Positions 42,962-53,502 of a DNA stretch of 60,077 bases are shown one piece after another. Location of the stretch: NCBI GenBank assembly GCA_014804675.1, contig JAAUZH010000028.1:1-60077 (forward strand), given 5' to 3'. The notes beneath the pieces were generated by a model. That model saw only the letters and a program-made list of their open reading frames with translations, was not told the origin of the DNA and searched no databases. How positions within the stretch are numbered: position 1 is the stretch's first letter; each line of letters starts with the position of its first letter. The position numbers were made by a program, and so were the translations under genes. This DNA comes from Lachnospiraceae bacterium. GTDB lineage: Bacteria; Bacillota; Clostridia; Lachnospirales; Lachnospiraceae.

Positions 42962-45900
42962 ATGACTGAAAACAATTATACATTGGGCATTGATATTGGT
43001 TCAACCACTGTAAAAATCGCCATTTTAGATAATAAAAACAAAATGGCTTTTTCAGATTATGAAAGACATTTTGCTAACATTCAGGAAACCTTATCCGAAC
43101 TGTTGAAAAAAGCATATGGCGCATTAGGGGATATTACACTGCATCCTATGATTACCGGTTCCGGCGGATTGACCCTTGCCAATCATCTTGGAGTTCCGTT
43201 TGTGCAGGAGGTCATTGCAGTTTCCACAGCACTGACTGACTATGCGCCGGAAACGGATGTTGCCATTGAACTTGGCGGCGAGGATGCCAAAATCATTTAT
43301 TTTGACGGCGGCAACGTGGAACAGCGGATGAACGGCATCTGTGCCGGTGGAACCGGTTCTTTCATCGACCAGATGGCATCCCTGCTTCAGACAGATGCTT
43401 CCGGTTTGAATGAATATGCCAAGGGCTATCAGTCTCTTTATACTATTGCGGCACGCTGCGGTGTGTTTGCAAAATCCGATATCCAGCCTTTGATTAACGA
43501 AGGCGCCACCAAGGAAGATCTGGCAGCTTCTATTTTTCAGGCAGTGGTAAACCAGACTATCAGCGGACTTGCCTGTGGAAAGCCCATTCGGGGACATGTT
43601 GCCTTTTTAGGGGGGCCTCTCCACTTTTTAGACCAGTTGAAGGAAGCTTTTATCCGCACCTTGAAGCTGGATGAGGAGCACATTATCGCACCGGGACATT
43701 CCCACTTATTTGCAGCAATAGGCTCTGCCTTAAATGCCAAAGCTGAGGTGTCCTTCTCCATGAAGGACATGGTGGAGAAATTATCCTCTCCCATAAAAAT
43801 GGAATTTGAAGTGGAACGTATGGAGCCTTTGTTTGCCACAAAGACTGAATACGAGCTTTTTAAATCCCGTCACAACAGCCATAAGGTAAAAACAAGGAAA
43901 TTAGAAAATTATAAAGGAAACTGCTATTTAGGCATCGATGCTGGAAGCACCACTACCAAGGTGGCACTGGTAGCAGAGGATGGAACGCTGCTTTATTCTT
44001 TTTACAGCAATAATAACGGAAGCCCCCTGCAGACCTCCATCAATGCCATTAAGGATATTTATTCCTTTTTGCCAAAAGATGCCCATATTGTCCACTCCTG
44101 CTCTACCGGATATGGAGAGGCGCTTATTAAGGCTGCCTTTTTACTGGATGAGGGAGAGGTGGAAACCGTAGCCCATTACTATGCTGCTGCCTTTTTTGCA
44201 CCGGATGTGGATTGTATTCTGGATATTGGCGGTCAGGATATGAAATGTATTAAAATCAAGAATCACACAGTTGACAGCGTGCAGCTCAATGAAGCCTGCT
44301 CTTCTGGATGCGGTTCCTTTATTGAGACCTTTGCCAAATCCTTAAATTACAGTGTCCAGGATTTTGCTGCAGCTGCTTTATTTGCAAAACATCCTATTGA
44401 CCTTGGTACCCGCTGTACTGTATTTATGAATTCCAAGGTAAAGCAGGCACAGAAGGAAGGGGCTGATGTATCCGACATTTCTGCCGGCCTTGCTTATTCC
44501 GTTATTAAAAATGCTCTGTTTAAAGTAATCAAGGTTTCCGATGCTTCCGAGCTGGGAAAGAAAATCGTAGTACAGGGGGGCACATTTTATAATGATGCCG
44601 TCCTTAGAAGCTTTGAAAAAATTGCAGGCTGCGAAGCAGTCCGTCCCGATATTGCCGGCATTATGGGAGCCTTTGGCGCTGCACTGATTGCAAAGGAACG
44701 GTATCATGAAAAACTGGCTGATTATGAGAACAGCATTGATCCCGGTGAGTTTACGGATACTACCATGCTTTCCATTGAAAAGATCAATCAGCTGGAGTTT
44801 ACTACCCGTATGGCAAAATGTAAGGGCTGTACCAATAACTGCCGTCTTACCATCAATCAGTTTACGGGAGGCCGTCAGTTCATTTCCGGCAACCGCTGTG
44901 AAAGAGGACTTGGAAAAGAAAAGACAAAAAAAGATGTGATCAACCTTTATGATTATAAGTTGAACCGTATTTTCGGCTATGAACCACTGCCGGTTGACGA
45001 GGCCCAAAGAGGACAGGTAGGCATTCCAAGAGTCTTGAATATGTATGAGAATTATCCTTTTTGGTTTACGTTTTTTACACAGTTACGTTATCAGGTGGTG
45101 CTCTCTCCTGTCTCTACCCATAAGATTTATGAGCTGGGTATTGAATCCATTCCAAGTGAATCGGAATGTTATCCTGCCAAGCTGGCCCATGGCCATGTAA
45201 GCTGGCTGATCAAACAGGGGATCAATTACATTTTCTATCCGGCTCTTTTCTATGAACGAAATGAGGTAGAAGGAGCTAACAATCACTACAACTGCCCCAT
45301 TGTTACCTCCTATTCAGAAAATATCAAAAATAATGTGGAGGAAATCGGCCGGGGAGACATCCGTTTCGATAATCCTTTTTTATCCTTTGAAAGCGTGGAT
45401 ACCATCTATACCGGCTTAAAGGATTGTTTTCCGGATATTCCTAAGGATGAGCTTCTTTCTGCCATAAAAAAAGGCTGGGAGGAATTGGCTTTTGCCAGAG
45501 AGGATATGAAGAAAAAAGGGGAAGAAACCATTGCCTATCTGAAAAAGACCGGCAAACGGGGAATCGTCCTGGCAGGGCGTCCTTATCACATTGATCCTGA
45601 AATCAACCATGGCATACCGGAGCTGATCAACTCTTATGATATTGCTGTGCTGACGGAGGACTCTATTTCCCATTTGGCAAAACCGGAACGTCCTTTAATC
45701 GTATCGGATCAGTGGATGTATCATTCCCGCCTGTATGCAGCTGCAAGTTTTGTAAAAACTACTGACTATCTGGATTTGATTCAGTTAAATTCCTTTGGCT
45801 GTGGTCTGGATGCAGTAACTACCGATCAGGTCAATGACATTTTATCCGGTTCCGGCAAAATTTATACCTGCTTAAAGATTGACGAGGTAAATAATCTGGG

Positions 45901-47233
45901 AGCTGCCAGAATCCGAATCCGTTCTCTTCTTGCGGCTATCCGGGTAAAGGAGCAGACAAAGGAGGAGCGGGTAATTCATTCAAGCGCTATCCAAAAAGTC
46001 GCCTTTACGGAGGAGATGAAAAAGGATTATACGATTTTATGCCCACAGATGTCGCCTATTCATTTTGAACTGTTAAACAGCGCTTTCCATGCCTGCGGCT
46101 ATCATTTCGAGGTGCTTCCTAATGATAATAAACGGGCTGTGGATGTGGGGCTGAAATATGTCAATAACGATGCCTGCTATCCTTCTCTTATTGTAGTTGG
46201 CCAGATCATGGATGCTCTATTGTCAGGCAAATATGATTTAAACAAGGTGGCTGTGGTCATGTCCCAGACCGGCGGCGGCTGTCGTGCTACCAATTATGTC
46301 GGTTTTATAAGAAGAGCTCTGGAAAAAGCGGATATGTCCCATGTGCCGGTTATTTCCCTTAATTTGGGAGGCATTGAAACAAATCCCGGCTTTAAGCTCA
46401 GTGCAAATCTTCTGCTTCGAGGCGTGTATGCCGCTGTATTTGGAGATGTGTTCATGCGCTGTCTGTATCGTATGCGTCCCTATGAAGCAGTTCCCGGCTC
46501 CGCCAATGAGCTCCATCGGAAATGGGTGAAAAGGTGTCAGGAGTTTGTAGGAAGAAAACACCCTTCATTCTTTACATTCAAAAAAATGTGCCGGGAAATC
46601 GTAGAAGAATTTGACGCACTTCCTATTACGGATGAAAAGAAGCCGAAGGTAGGCATTGTGGGAGAAATCCTTGTGAAATTTCTTCCTGCTGCCAACAACC
46701 ATTTAGTAGAGTTGCTGGAAGCCGAGGGAGCTGAAGCAGTCTGTCCTGACTTACTGGATTTTATGTTCTACTGCTTCTACAACCAGATTTATAAAGCAGA
46801 GCATCTTGGAACTTCCAAAAAAACTGCCCGTATTTCCAAATTTGGAATCTGGGCAATGGAAGCAATCCGGGGAGCTGCTGCAAAAGCTATGAGAAACAGC
46901 AAGCATTTTATTCCCCCTGCCAATATTTATGATACGGTGGAACATGCAAAGACCATTGTGTCCATCGGGAACCAAACCGGAGAAGGCTGGTTTTTAACAG
47001 GGGAAATGCTGGAGCTCATCCACACAGGCACTAACAACATCGTATGTACCCAGCCCTTTGGCTGTCTTCCCAATCATGTGGTCGGAAAAGGTGTCATCAA
47101 GGAATTAAGACGTCAATATCCTTTGTCCAATATTGTAGCAATTGACTATGATCCAGGCGCCAGCGAAGTGAATCAGTTGAACCGTATTAAATTGATGCTG
47201 TCTACAGCACAGAAAAATTTGGAAAAAGAATGA
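42962..47233 (+). CDS. Giant acyl-CoA dehydratase activase (BadF/HgdC-type, DUF2229)
   Basis: 1423 residues. Two ASKHA ATPase domains lie in tandem: [14 protein letters not shown] near residue 9 with [12 protein letters not shown], and [14 protein letters not shown] near 325 with [10 protein letters not shown]; each cysteine sits where the intersubunit [4Fe-4S] cluster of HgdC-type activators binds. Between about 610 and 640 comes a cysteine set CKGCTNNC. The remaining 750 residues include the DUF2229 domain and a dehydratase-like D-subunit part ([17 protein letters not shown]). Such proteins use ATP to push electrons onto dehydratases; many clostridia have this long form with unknown substrate. 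It is a single plus-strand transcription unit. Confidence 0.93.
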   Translation: MTENNYTLGIDIGSTTVKIAILDNKNKMAFSDYERHFANIQETLSELLKKAYGALGDITLHPMITGSGGLTLANHLGVPFVQEVIAVSTALTDYAPETDVAIELGGEDAKIIYFDGGNVEQRMNGICAGGTGSFIDQMASLLQTDASGLNEYAKGYQSLYTIAARCGVFAKSDIQPLINEGATKEDLAASIFQAVVNQTISGLACGKPIRGHVAFLGGPLHFLDQLKEAFIRTLKLDEEHIIAPGHSHLFAAIGSALNAKAEVSFSMKDMVEKLSSPIKMEFEVERMEPLFATKTEYELFKSRHNSHKVKTRKLENYKGNCYLGIDAGSTTTKVALVAEDGTLLYSFYSNNNGSPLQTSINAIKDIYSFLPKDAHIVHSCSTGYGEALIKAAFLLDEGEVETVAHYYAAAFFAPDVDCILDIGGQDMKCIKIKNHTVDSVQLNEACSSGCGSFIETFAKSLNYSVQDFAAAALFAKHPIDLGTRCTVFMNSKVKQAQKEGADVSDISAGLAYSVIKNALFKVIKVSDASELGKKIVVQGGTFYNDAVLRSFEKIAGCEAVRPDIAGIMGAFGAALIAKERYHEKLADYENSIDPGEFTDTTMLSIEKINQLEFTTRMAKCKGCTNNCRLTINQFTGGRQFISGNRCERGLGKEKTKKDVINLYDYKLNRIFGYEPLPVDEAQRGQVGIPRVLNMYENYPFWFTFFTQLRYQVVLSPVSTHKIYELGIESIPSESECYPAKLAHGHVSWLIKQGINYIFYPALFYERNEVEGANNHYNCPIVTSYSENIKNNVEEIGRGDIRFDNPFLSFESVDTIYTGLKDCFPDIPKDELLSAIKKGWEELAFAREDMKKKGEETIAYLKKTGKRGIVLAGRPYHIDPEINHGIPELINSYDIAVLTEDSISHLAKPERPLIVSDQWMYHSRLYAAASFVKTTDYLDLIQLNSFGCGLDAVTTDQVNDILSGSGKIYTCLKIDEVNNLGAARIRIRSLLAAIRVKEQTKEERVIHSSAIQKVAFTEEMKKDYTILCPQMSPIHFELLNSAFHACGYHFEVLPNDNKRAVDVGLKYVNNDACYPSLIVVGQIMDALLSGKYDLNKVAVVMSQTGGGCRATNYVGFIRRALEKADMSHVPVISLNLGGIETNPGFKLSANLLLRGVYAAVFGDVFMRCLYRMRPYEAVPGSANELHRKWVKRCQEFVGRKHPSFFTFKKMCREIVEEFDALPITDEKKPKVGIVGEILVKFLPAANNHLVELLEAEGAEAVCPDLLDFMFYCFYNQIYKAEHLGTSKKTARISKFGIWAMEAIRGAAAKAMRNSKHFIPPANIYDTVEHAKTIVSIGNQTGEGWFLTGEMLELIHTGTNNIVCTQPFGCLPNHVVGKGVIKELRRQYPLSNIVAIDYDPGASEVNQLNRIKLMLSTAQKNLEKE

Positions 47234-47241
47234 TAAAAAAC

Positions 47242-47281
47242 AAGGTGTAAAGTCTTACTTGTGAAATAGACTTTACACCTT
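47242..47281 (+). terminator. Bidirectional terminator between activase and metA
   Basis: AAGGTGTAAAGTC and GACTTTACACCTT form a perfect 13-base stem around a 14-base loop. The plus strand continues ATTTCATTT and the minus strand GTTTTTTATC, so it can end both the activase and the convergent metA transcript. Confidence 0.88.
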
Positions 47282-47419
47282 ATTTCATTTGATACATTCA
47301 TGTGATTATAACTACAGTTCCTTTAACTTATTATTAGATATGTTAATATAACTATCCATTAACACGAATTTCATTTTCAACTCCCAAGTCTGTTTTATTA
47401 GCTAAAGTCTATTTTATTC

Positions 47420-48325
47420 TTACAGCTCATAAGGAGTAGCCTGATACACATAATAATTGAGCCAGTTGGAATACAAATTATTGCTATGGGACCTCCACTG
47501 CAAACGAGGCCGCTTGGAAGGATCATCTTCGGGAAAATAGTTTTTAGGCATCTGAATGGCAAGCCCCTTCTTTAAATCCCTTTCATATTCATTCTGCAGG
47601 GTAACTCTGTCGTATTCCGGATGTCCCATAACAAAAATCTTCTTCCCCTCTTCTGCTATGGCAAGGAATACTCCCGCTTCCTCCGACTCCGCCAATACCT
47701 TCAGCTCCGGCCGGGCATGGATGGCCTTTGCGCTGACAGCCGTATAGCGGCTGTGGGGCGCCATAAAATAATCATCAAAGCCTCTTACCAGAGGAATTTT
47801 CCGATTGCTTACTTTATGCTCGTAAACACCAAACAATTTTTGGGGCAGGAGCTCTTTTTCCAGTCCATAATAATGATACAGGGCCGCCTGGGCTCCCCAG
47901 CAGATATGTAAGGTGGATGTAACGTTTTCCTGGCTCCAGTCCATAATCTTACACAATTCTTCCCAATAATCCACCTGCTCAAACTTAAGCTGCTCTACCG
48001 GCGCTCCTGTAATAATCAGTCCATCATAAGAATTATCCTTTAATTCCTCAAAAGAATTGTAAAATTTATTCAAATGGTTCATGGATGTATTCTGAGATAT
48101 ATGGGAGGACATATGCATAAAGCTTACATCAACCTGAAGCGGTGTATTGGATAAGGCTCTTAGAAGCTGCAGTTCCGTCTCTTCCTTTAAAGGCATCAAA
48201 TTCAAAATGCAAATCTGGAGAGGACGGATATCCTGATGAATGGCGCGGAGCTCATCCATTACAAATATATTCTCATTTTCTAATATTTCCTTTACCGGTA
48301 AATCGCTTTGCGTCTTAATGGGCAT
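47420..48325 (-). CDS. metAA: Homoserine O-acetyltransferase (MetA family)
   Basis: 301 residues, the full MetA length. The catalytic Cys142 (HICWGAQA), His235 and Glu237 (GHPEYD) are in place. Residue 111 is Glu (GAPVEQL); in the family Glu here selects acetyl-CoA while Gly (as in E. coli) selects succinyl-CoA, so acetyl transfer is expected despite the usual name homoserine O-succinyltransferase. It makes O-acetylhomoserine for methionine synthesis in the cytosol. No S-box leader is seen upstream. The gene is alone. Confidence 0.95.
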   Translation of the reverse strand: MPIKTQSDLPVKEILENENIFVMDELRAIHQDIRPLQICILNLMPLKEETELQLLRALSNTPLQVDVSFMHMSSHISQNTSMNHLNKFYNSFEELKDNSYDGLIITGAPVEQLKFEQVDYWEELCKIMDWSQENVTSTLHICWGAQAALYHYYGLEKELLPQKLFGVYEHKVSNRKIPLVRGFDDYFMAPHSRYTAVSAKAIHARPELKVLAESEEAGVFLAIAEEGKKIFVMGHPEYDRVTLQNEYERDLKKGLAIQMPKNYFPEDDPSKRPRLQWRSHSNNLYSNWLNYYVYQATPYEL

Positions 48326-48401
48326 GTAAAATCACTTCCTTAGTTCATCTGCTATATTTTCCATCTGCCTAAATAGCACTGCCTAGTATTATATCACATC
48401 T

Positions 48402-50375
48402 TTATAACATTTTCAAAAAATCCTCTTCCGATATAATGGGGATTTCAAGCTCCTTTGCTTTTTTATTCTTGCCGGAATTGGAAGAAATATCATTGTTGAT
48501 CAAATAGGTGGTCTTGCCGGTAACGCTTCCCGTTACTTTACCGCCTCTTTCTTCAATCAGCTCCTTCATTTCATTCCGGTTGGCAAAATGCTCTAAAGAA
48601 CCCGTAATTACAAATATCATTCCTGAAAGACTTTGCTCTGTTTCATTTACCGGCTGCTTTTCTATTCTTAATTCTTTTAACAGCTCTTTAAGCTGCTTTT
48701 GATTTTCATCCTTGGCAAAGTAAGAGGAAAAGGCTTCTCCAAGCACTTCCCCAATCCCATCAATTTCACTTAATTCTTCCTTATCCGCTTTTTTCATTGC
48801 CTCTATGTCATAATCATAATACCGGCAGATTACCTTGGCATTTGCCAAGCCGATTCCCGCAATGCCAAGTCCGTATATCACCCTTGGCAATGTAGTATTC
48901 CTTGCTTTTTCAATGCTCTCTGCCAGATTCTTGTATGACTTCTCTCCAAAGCCTTCCAGCTGAGTAATTTCCTCCTTATATCGTTCTAAATGGAAAATAT
49001 CCGAGAAACTATGAATAAAGCCTTTTCCAATAAACTTTTCCAGGGTAGCTTCGGACAACCCATCGATGTTCAGCGCATCTCTGCTTACAAATAAGGTGAA
49101 GGACTTGATTTTCTTTGCCTGACACTCCCCATTGGTACAGGTGAGCACTTCCACCTCGTTCACTTTCTGAATATGCGTTTTTCCTCCGCAGGCAGGACAT
49201 ATATCGGGGATATCCTTTACGCCGCTTTTCGTAAGGTTTTCAGCTATCTGGGGGATGATCATGTTTGCCTTATAAACGGTAATCCTGTCCCCGATGCCAA
49301 GCTCAAGCACTTTCATGATGCTGATATTATGCACGCTGGCACGACTTACAGTAGTGCCCTCTAACTCCACCGGTTCAAAAATCGCTACCGGATTGATCAA
49401 CCCTGTACGGCTGGGACTCCATTCAATTTCCTTTAAGGTTGTTTCTCTGATTTCATCGGCCCATTTAAATGCAATGGAATCCCTTGGAAATTTAGAGGTC
49501 CTTCCCAAAGATTTTCCATATTCCAGATCGCAGTAGGCAAGCACTAACCCATCTGAAGGTATGTCATAGGTTTCAATCTTCTTTGCAAAATACTCTATGG
49601 CTTCTAAAATAGTATCTCCATTTACTTTTTTTGACTCCACTACCTCAAAACCCTGCTTTTTCAAGAATTCAAGCTGTTTTTCCCTGGAATTTTCAAAATC
49701 CGGCTGGGATTCTCCTTCTGTTTTCCCCGGCTTACAGGTTACCAGGGAAAAGGCAATGAACCTTACCTTCCTCTTTGCTGTAATTTCGTTATTTAACTGT
49801 CTGACAGAACCGCTGCATAAATTTCTGGGATTTTTATACTTTGCTTCTGTCTCTGGAATCTCTTCATTTATTTTCTCAAAATCAGAATAGGTAATTACCG
49901 CTTCTCCTCTTAAAACCAGCTCTCCCTGAAAAGGTATCTGCAATGGCAGATTCGTAAAGGTCCTTGCATTGTTGGTAATCACTTCCCCAACCTCACCGTT
50001 TCCTCTTGTAACCGCTTTTACAAGTTTTCCTTCTGCATAAGTAAGAACAATGGTTAAACCGTCCAGTTTCCATGACAGAATTGCATCTTTTCCCTGCAGC
50101 CAGTCCTTTAATTCCTCTCTTTCCTTGGTTTTTGCCAAAGAAAGCATAGGGCTTTCATGAGCTTCCTTTGGAAGCTCCTCCACCGCTTCATATCCTACGG
50201 TTACTGTAGGGCTTCCGGCTAAAGTCATTCCTGTTTCCTGCTCTAAGGCTGTTAATTCATCATAAAGGGCATCATACTCGTAATTGCTCATGATTTCCCT
50301 GTCCTCTGCATAATAAGCCTTTGCTGCTTCCTGCAGCCTGCTTATCAATTCCTTCATTTTTACTATCTGATCCAT
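48402..50375 (-). CDS. ligA: NAD-dependent DNA ligase LigA
   Basis: 657 residues from the ATG at 50375; GAGGGA is seven bases upstream, while the earlier ATG lies within that site. The adenylation lysine is Lys103 in SWKLDG. Next come the OB fold, a four-cysteine zinc finger (CPACGG ... CTNGECQ), helix-hairpin-helix repeats (GIAGIGLANA) and a C-terminal BRCT domain (MIFVITGSLEHFANR). Seals nicks during replication and repair. All domains are present. It lies close upstream of metA but with a 75-base gap. Confidence 0.96.
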   Translation of the reverse strand: MDQIVKMKELISRLQEAAKAYYAEDREIMSNYEYDALYDELTALEQETGMTLAGSPTVTVGYEAVEELPKEAHESPMLSLAKTKEREELKDWLQGKDAILSWKLDGLTIVLTYAEGKLVKAVTRGNGEVGEVITNNARTFTNLPLQIPFQGELVLRGEAVITYSDFEKINEEIPETEAKYKNPRNLCSGSVRQLNNEITAKRKVRFIAFSLVTCKPGKTEGESQPDFENSREKQLEFLKKQGFEVVESKKVNGDTILEAIEYFAKKIETYDIPSDGLVLAYCDLEYGKSLGRTSKFPRDSIAFKWADEIRETTLKEIEWSPSRTGLINPVAIFEPVELEGTTVSRASVHNISIMKVLELGIGDRITVYKANMIIPQIAENLTKSGVKDIPDICPACGGKTHIQKVNEVEVLTCTNGECQAKKIKSFTLFVSRDALNIDGLSEATLEKFIGKGFIHSFSDIFHLERYKEEITQLEGFGEKSYKNLAESIEKARNTTLPRVIYGLGIAGIGLANAKVICRYYDYDIEAMKKADKEELSEIDGIGEVLGEAFSSYFAKDENQKQLKELLKELRIEKQPVNETEQSLSGMIFVITGSLEHFANRNEMKELIEERGGKVTGSVTGKTTYLINNDISSNSGKNKKAKELEIPIISEEDFLKML

Positions 50376-50443
50376 TCCCATTCCCTCGATTTCGTTTTTG
50401 CTATTTGATCCATTTTCTTAATTTCATTTTTTTAGTTTATCGT

Positions 50444-51184
50444 TTAATCATCATTAGAACCAGCAGGCTGCAATCCCACTCCTTCATAGAGCTTCTCTAA
50501 TTCGCTTCCACACACCAGTCTCCATTTTCCATAGGGGAGCTTCCCTAATTGGACGTTCATAATCCTTACCCGCTTTATGGAAACTGCTTCATTTCCCAAT
50601 TCTCTGCACATCCTTCTGATCTGCCGGTTCAATCCCTGTGTCAATATAATACGAAACGTATATTTTCCCGTTTTTTCCATCTTGCAGGATCGGGTAGTCT
50701 GCTCTAGCTCTTTTAAGTAAACCCCTTTTTCCATTTCCTCTAAAAAGCGGTCTGTCAGTTCTTTTTTTACTTTTACCACATATTCCTTTTCATGCCCTGC
50801 AGAACCTTTCATAAGCTTTTGAATCAGCTCTCCGTCATTAGTTAAAAGAATCAGTCCTTCAGAATCCTTGTCAAGCCTTCCTGCATAGGTGATGCGAATG
50901 GGATATTTTACATACTCAAGAATGGTCTTATCCGCAAACTTATCTTTTTCCGTACAGGTAATCCCAACGGGCTTGTAAAAGGCAAGCACCACCTTCTCAT
51001 TTTTATTCCCTATGGGCTTACCAGAAACAGTTACTTTATCCTTACTGCCTGCCCGGTCTCCCATGGATGCGGTTTTTCCGTTAATGGTCACTAAACCTTT
51101 GGCTATGAGCTTATCCGCTTCCCTTCTGGAGCATATGCCTGCTTCGGCTATATATTTGTTAATACGTATTTTATTTTCTTCCAT
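50444..51184 (-). CDS. RluB/RluF-type 23S rRNA pseudouridine synthase
   Basis: 246 residues from the ATG at 51184. An N-terminal S4 domain (IRINKYIAEAGICSRREADKL) binds RNA; the catalytic motif GRLDKDSEGLILLTNDG carries the active Asp in RLD. The GLNRQIRRMC segment near 200 is typical of RsuA/RluB/RluF enzymes. Which uridine is modified cannot be read from the sequence. An alternative upstream start would pull in residues encoded by intergenic sequence. Family A element A3 lies about 140 bases upstream. Confidence 0.93.
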   Translation of the reverse strand: MEENKIRINKYIAEAGICSRREADKLIAKGLVTINGKTASMGDRAGSKDKVTVSGKPIGNKNEKVVLAFYKPVGITCTEKDKFADKTILEYVKYPIRITYAGRLDKDSEGLILLTNDGELIQKLMKGSAGHEKEYVVKVKKELTDRFLEEMEKGVYLKELEQTTRSCKMEKTGKYTFRIILTQGLNRQIRRMCRELGNEAVSIKRVRIMNVQLGKLPYGKWRLVCGSELEKLYEGVGLQPAGSNDD

Positions 51185-51321
51185 TGTTTTATCCTGCATT
51201 TCTTTGATGATCCGCTTTTGAAAAAAAGCTGCCTGTGTTTTCTGGCATGTTGTAAAGTATAGCATATTTTATGGGAATTATCCATATTGCTTTTTGGAAG
51301 AAGGAATTTGGATAAGAGGAC

Positions 51322-51469
51322 GTAGAAGCAGGCATAGCATATGGCAGTCTTTCGGGCACGCTCCCGCTCTGCAAAGACGCAGCAGTACTAATGCACCAAA
51401 ATACGGTGCATAAGGACTGGCGCCTTTGCAAAGGCCCGGAAGACTGCCATATGCTATGCCTGCTTCTAC
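51322..51469 (+). repeat. Family A hairpin element, copy A3
   Basis: A 148-base element. Arms 51322-51357 and 51434-51469 pair at 36 positions with a single T-G pair. Inner stems: GCAAAGACGC/GCGCCTTTGC, CAGT/ACTG (CGGT/ACCG in A1, so both sides changed), apical ATGCACC/GGTGCAT with loop AAAATAC. The 5' flank reads TTTGGATAAGAGGAC and the 3' flank TGGGTATCGAAA, as in A4. It lies between flotillin and the rluB-like gene. Confidence 0.95.
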
Positions 51470-51500
51470 TGGGTATCGAAATGCTATTTGTTAACATCAA

Positions 51501-51528
51501 TAAGGAGCCGTAAAAACGGCTCCTTATT
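51501..51528. terminator. Terminator downstream of flotillin
   Basis: TAAGGAGCCG and CGGCTCCTTA form a 10-base stem. On the minus strand it follows the flotillin stop by 27 bases, though its T-tract is short; on the plus strand the tail TTTGATTGTTTT is similar. Probably ends the flotillin transcript before element A3. Confidence 0.65.
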
Positions 51529-51554
51529 TGATTGTTTTCAAGCTGTTATATTGT

Positions 51555-53051
51555 TTATTGCAACAGGTCTGTATGGTCTGTTTCTGCTGATCCGTTAGCG
51601 GCTTCCTCGTTTTGGGCTGTATGGGCGCTCATTCTTCCGCCTACAAAGCCGGATAATACCGCATTTAAATCTACTCCTGTAGATTCCTTTAAGCCATCTG
51701 TTACCTGATTCAGGGTATTCATTACGTCTTTCATCAGCTTGGCAGAATTGCCATCACCGTACATGGTGATCTTATCTACCTTTGTTAGCGGTTCCGCTGC
51801 ATTTTTCACAACCTCCGGCAGGGCTTTAAAGTACATTTCCAATACAGCTGCTTCGCCCATTTTCGTCATAGCTTCTGCTTTCTTTTCAATACCTTCTGCC
51901 TCGGCTACTGCTTTTGCACGGATGGCTTCTGCTTCTGCCAGACCTTTTGTGCGGATACCGGCTGCCTCCTGCTCCTTGGCATATTTATCCGCCTCTGCCT
52001 GTGCCTTTAATGCTTCTGCTTCCTGCTGTGCCTCGTATTTCTTGGCTTCTGCATCTCTCTGGCGTTCATAAAGCTCCGCATCTGCCAGCTGCTGTCTTGC
52101 AAATTTATCTGCTTCGGCTTTTTTCTTTACCTGGGCATCCAGCGCCTGTTCCATAACCTCGGCTTCCTTCTGCTTTAACATGATTTCCTTTTCCTGCTTG
52201 GCAATGTTGGCATTGGCTGTGGTAACCTCAATGGTCTTACGCTGCTCTTCCTGCTGAATCTGATAAGCTGCATCCGCTTCTGCTTTCTTGGCATCTGCTT
52301 CTTTTTTCAGTTCTGCCTGTTTTATGGCAAGGTCATTATTTCGAATGGCAATTTCTGTCTTGGCATTTACCTGTGCATCATTTGCCTGCTTCTGGGCAAT
52401 TGCCTGTGCCATGGCGATATCTTTTTCACTTTCCGCTCTGGAAATTGCGGCATTTTTCTGAATCTTTACGATGTTGTCCACACCAAGGTTCTCTATAACT
52501 CCGTTGCCGTCTACGAAATTCTGTACGTTAAAACTGACAATGTCCAGTCCCATGGCAGCAAGGTCCGGTTCTGCACTCTCCTTTACAAGGGTGGCAAATT
52601 TCTGACGGTCGCTTACCATTTCTTCTAAATTCATCTTACCAACGATTTCACGCATGTTACCTTCCAGCACTTCTCTTGCCACCTGGGCAATATACTCCAC
52701 CTTCTTATTCAGAAAGTTCTGTGCTGCTAACTGTAACCGCTCCTCTTTATCGCCAATCTTCACGTTTACCGCCGCATCTACACTGATATTGATGTAATCA
52801 GCCGTAGGAACCGCACTGGAAGTCTTTACATTGATGGGAATCAGCTGTAGATTCAGTTCATCCTTTTTTTCAAAAAACGGAATCTTAATCCCCGCCCGTC
52901 CAATCAATACTTTCGGTTTCTTGCGCATACCTGAAATAATATAGGCAGTATCCGGCGATGCCTTTACATAACCGGACAGCAAAATGGCTAAAACGACGAT
53001 TACGATTATAGCAGGTACAATAAATTTTACTAATTCTGATAACTCCATCAT
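51555..53051 (-). CDS. floT: Flotillin-like protein (FloT family)
   Basis: 498 residues. An N-terminal membrane hairpin (residues 8-28) precedes the SPFH/PHB domain (ISGMRKKPKVLIGRAGIKIPF) and then a long Ala/Glu/Lys-rich coiled coil with the EAEAIRAKAVAEAEG repeats typical of flotillins. Organises membrane microdomains and fluidity. AAGGAGAAGGAGAA precedes the ATG. No NfeD-like partner gene is next to it, unlike Bacillus yuaF-yuaG. The tail (HTAQNEEAANGSAETDHTD) is a disordered addition. Elements A4 and B2 fill the 720 bases upstream. Confidence 0.95.
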   Translation of the reverse strand: MMELSELVKFIVPAIIVIVVLAILLSGYVKASPDTAYIISGMRKKPKVLIGRAGIKIPFFEKKDELNLQLIPINVKTSSAVPTADYINISVDAAVNVKIGDKEERLQLAAQNFLNKKVEYIAQVAREVLEGNMREIVGKMNLEEMVSDRQKFATLVKESAEPDLAAMGLDIVSFNVQNFVDGNGVIENLGVDNIVKIQKNAAISRAESEKDIAMAQAIAQKQANDAQVNAKTEIAIRNNDLAIKQAELKKEADAKKAEADAAYQIQQEEQRKTIEVTTANANIAKQEKEIMLKQKEAEVMEQALDAQVKKKAEADKFARQQLADAELYERQRDAEAKKYEAQQEAEALKAQAEADKYAKEQEAAGIRTKGLAEAEAIRAKAVAEAEGIEKKAEAMTKMGEAAVLEMYFKALPEVVKNAAEPLTKVDKITMYGDGNSAKLMKDVMNTLNQVTDGLKESTGVDLNAVLSGFVGGRMSAHTAQNEEAANGSAETDHTDLLQ

Positions 53052-53203
53052 AAAAATTCTCCTTCTCCTTGGTGTTTTAGTATATTACATACGTCTATAG
53101 TATAGCACACTTTTGAAAAATGCGGGGAATTATTTGGTGGGAGTTGTCGATATTTGTCGGGTTTTTATTTTGCAGACAGGTGGGGGGATTTGGATAAGGG
53201 GAC

Positions 53204-53351
53204 GTAAGAGTCGGCATAGGCTATAATAGTCTTAGGGACACGCTCTCGCTCTGCAAAGACGCAGCGGTACTAACGCACCAAAATACGGTGCGTAAGTGCC
53301 GGCGACTTTGCCAAGGTCCCCAAGACTATTACAGCCTATGCCGACTCTTAC
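53204..53351 (+). repeat. Family A hairpin element, copy A4
   Basis: A 148-base element. Arms 53204-53239 and 53316-53351 pair at 34 of 36 positions; the two exceptions are A-C on the plus strand, that is G-U on the minus strand. Inner parts: loop ACGCTCTCGCTCT, GCAAAGACGC/GCGACTTTGC, CGGTACT/AGTGCCG, apical ACGCACC/GGTGCGT. Arm sequence differs from A2 and A3 at many sites with matching changes opposite. It is followed by element B2, as A1 is by B1. Confidence 0.95.
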
Positions 53352-53502
53352 TGGGTATCGAAAGGCCCCATACTGCTAAGAAAAGATTGTTCCGATGAAA
53401 TGATTGGAAGGGAGCTTAAAAGTATTGGGATAAGTTGGAATATTTTCAATGTATTTAAAGCGTAGGCATATCTTGTAAAAAAGTATCGGCTGAAACGAAA
53501 CA

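Noticed and set aside
48326..48401. SAM riboswitch before metA
   Set aside because: The 76-base gap to ligA shows no S-box core elements.
19844..53351. Family A elements as a CRISPR array
   Set aside because: Copies are kilobases apart, 148 bp long and palindromic; there are no regular spacers and no cas genes.
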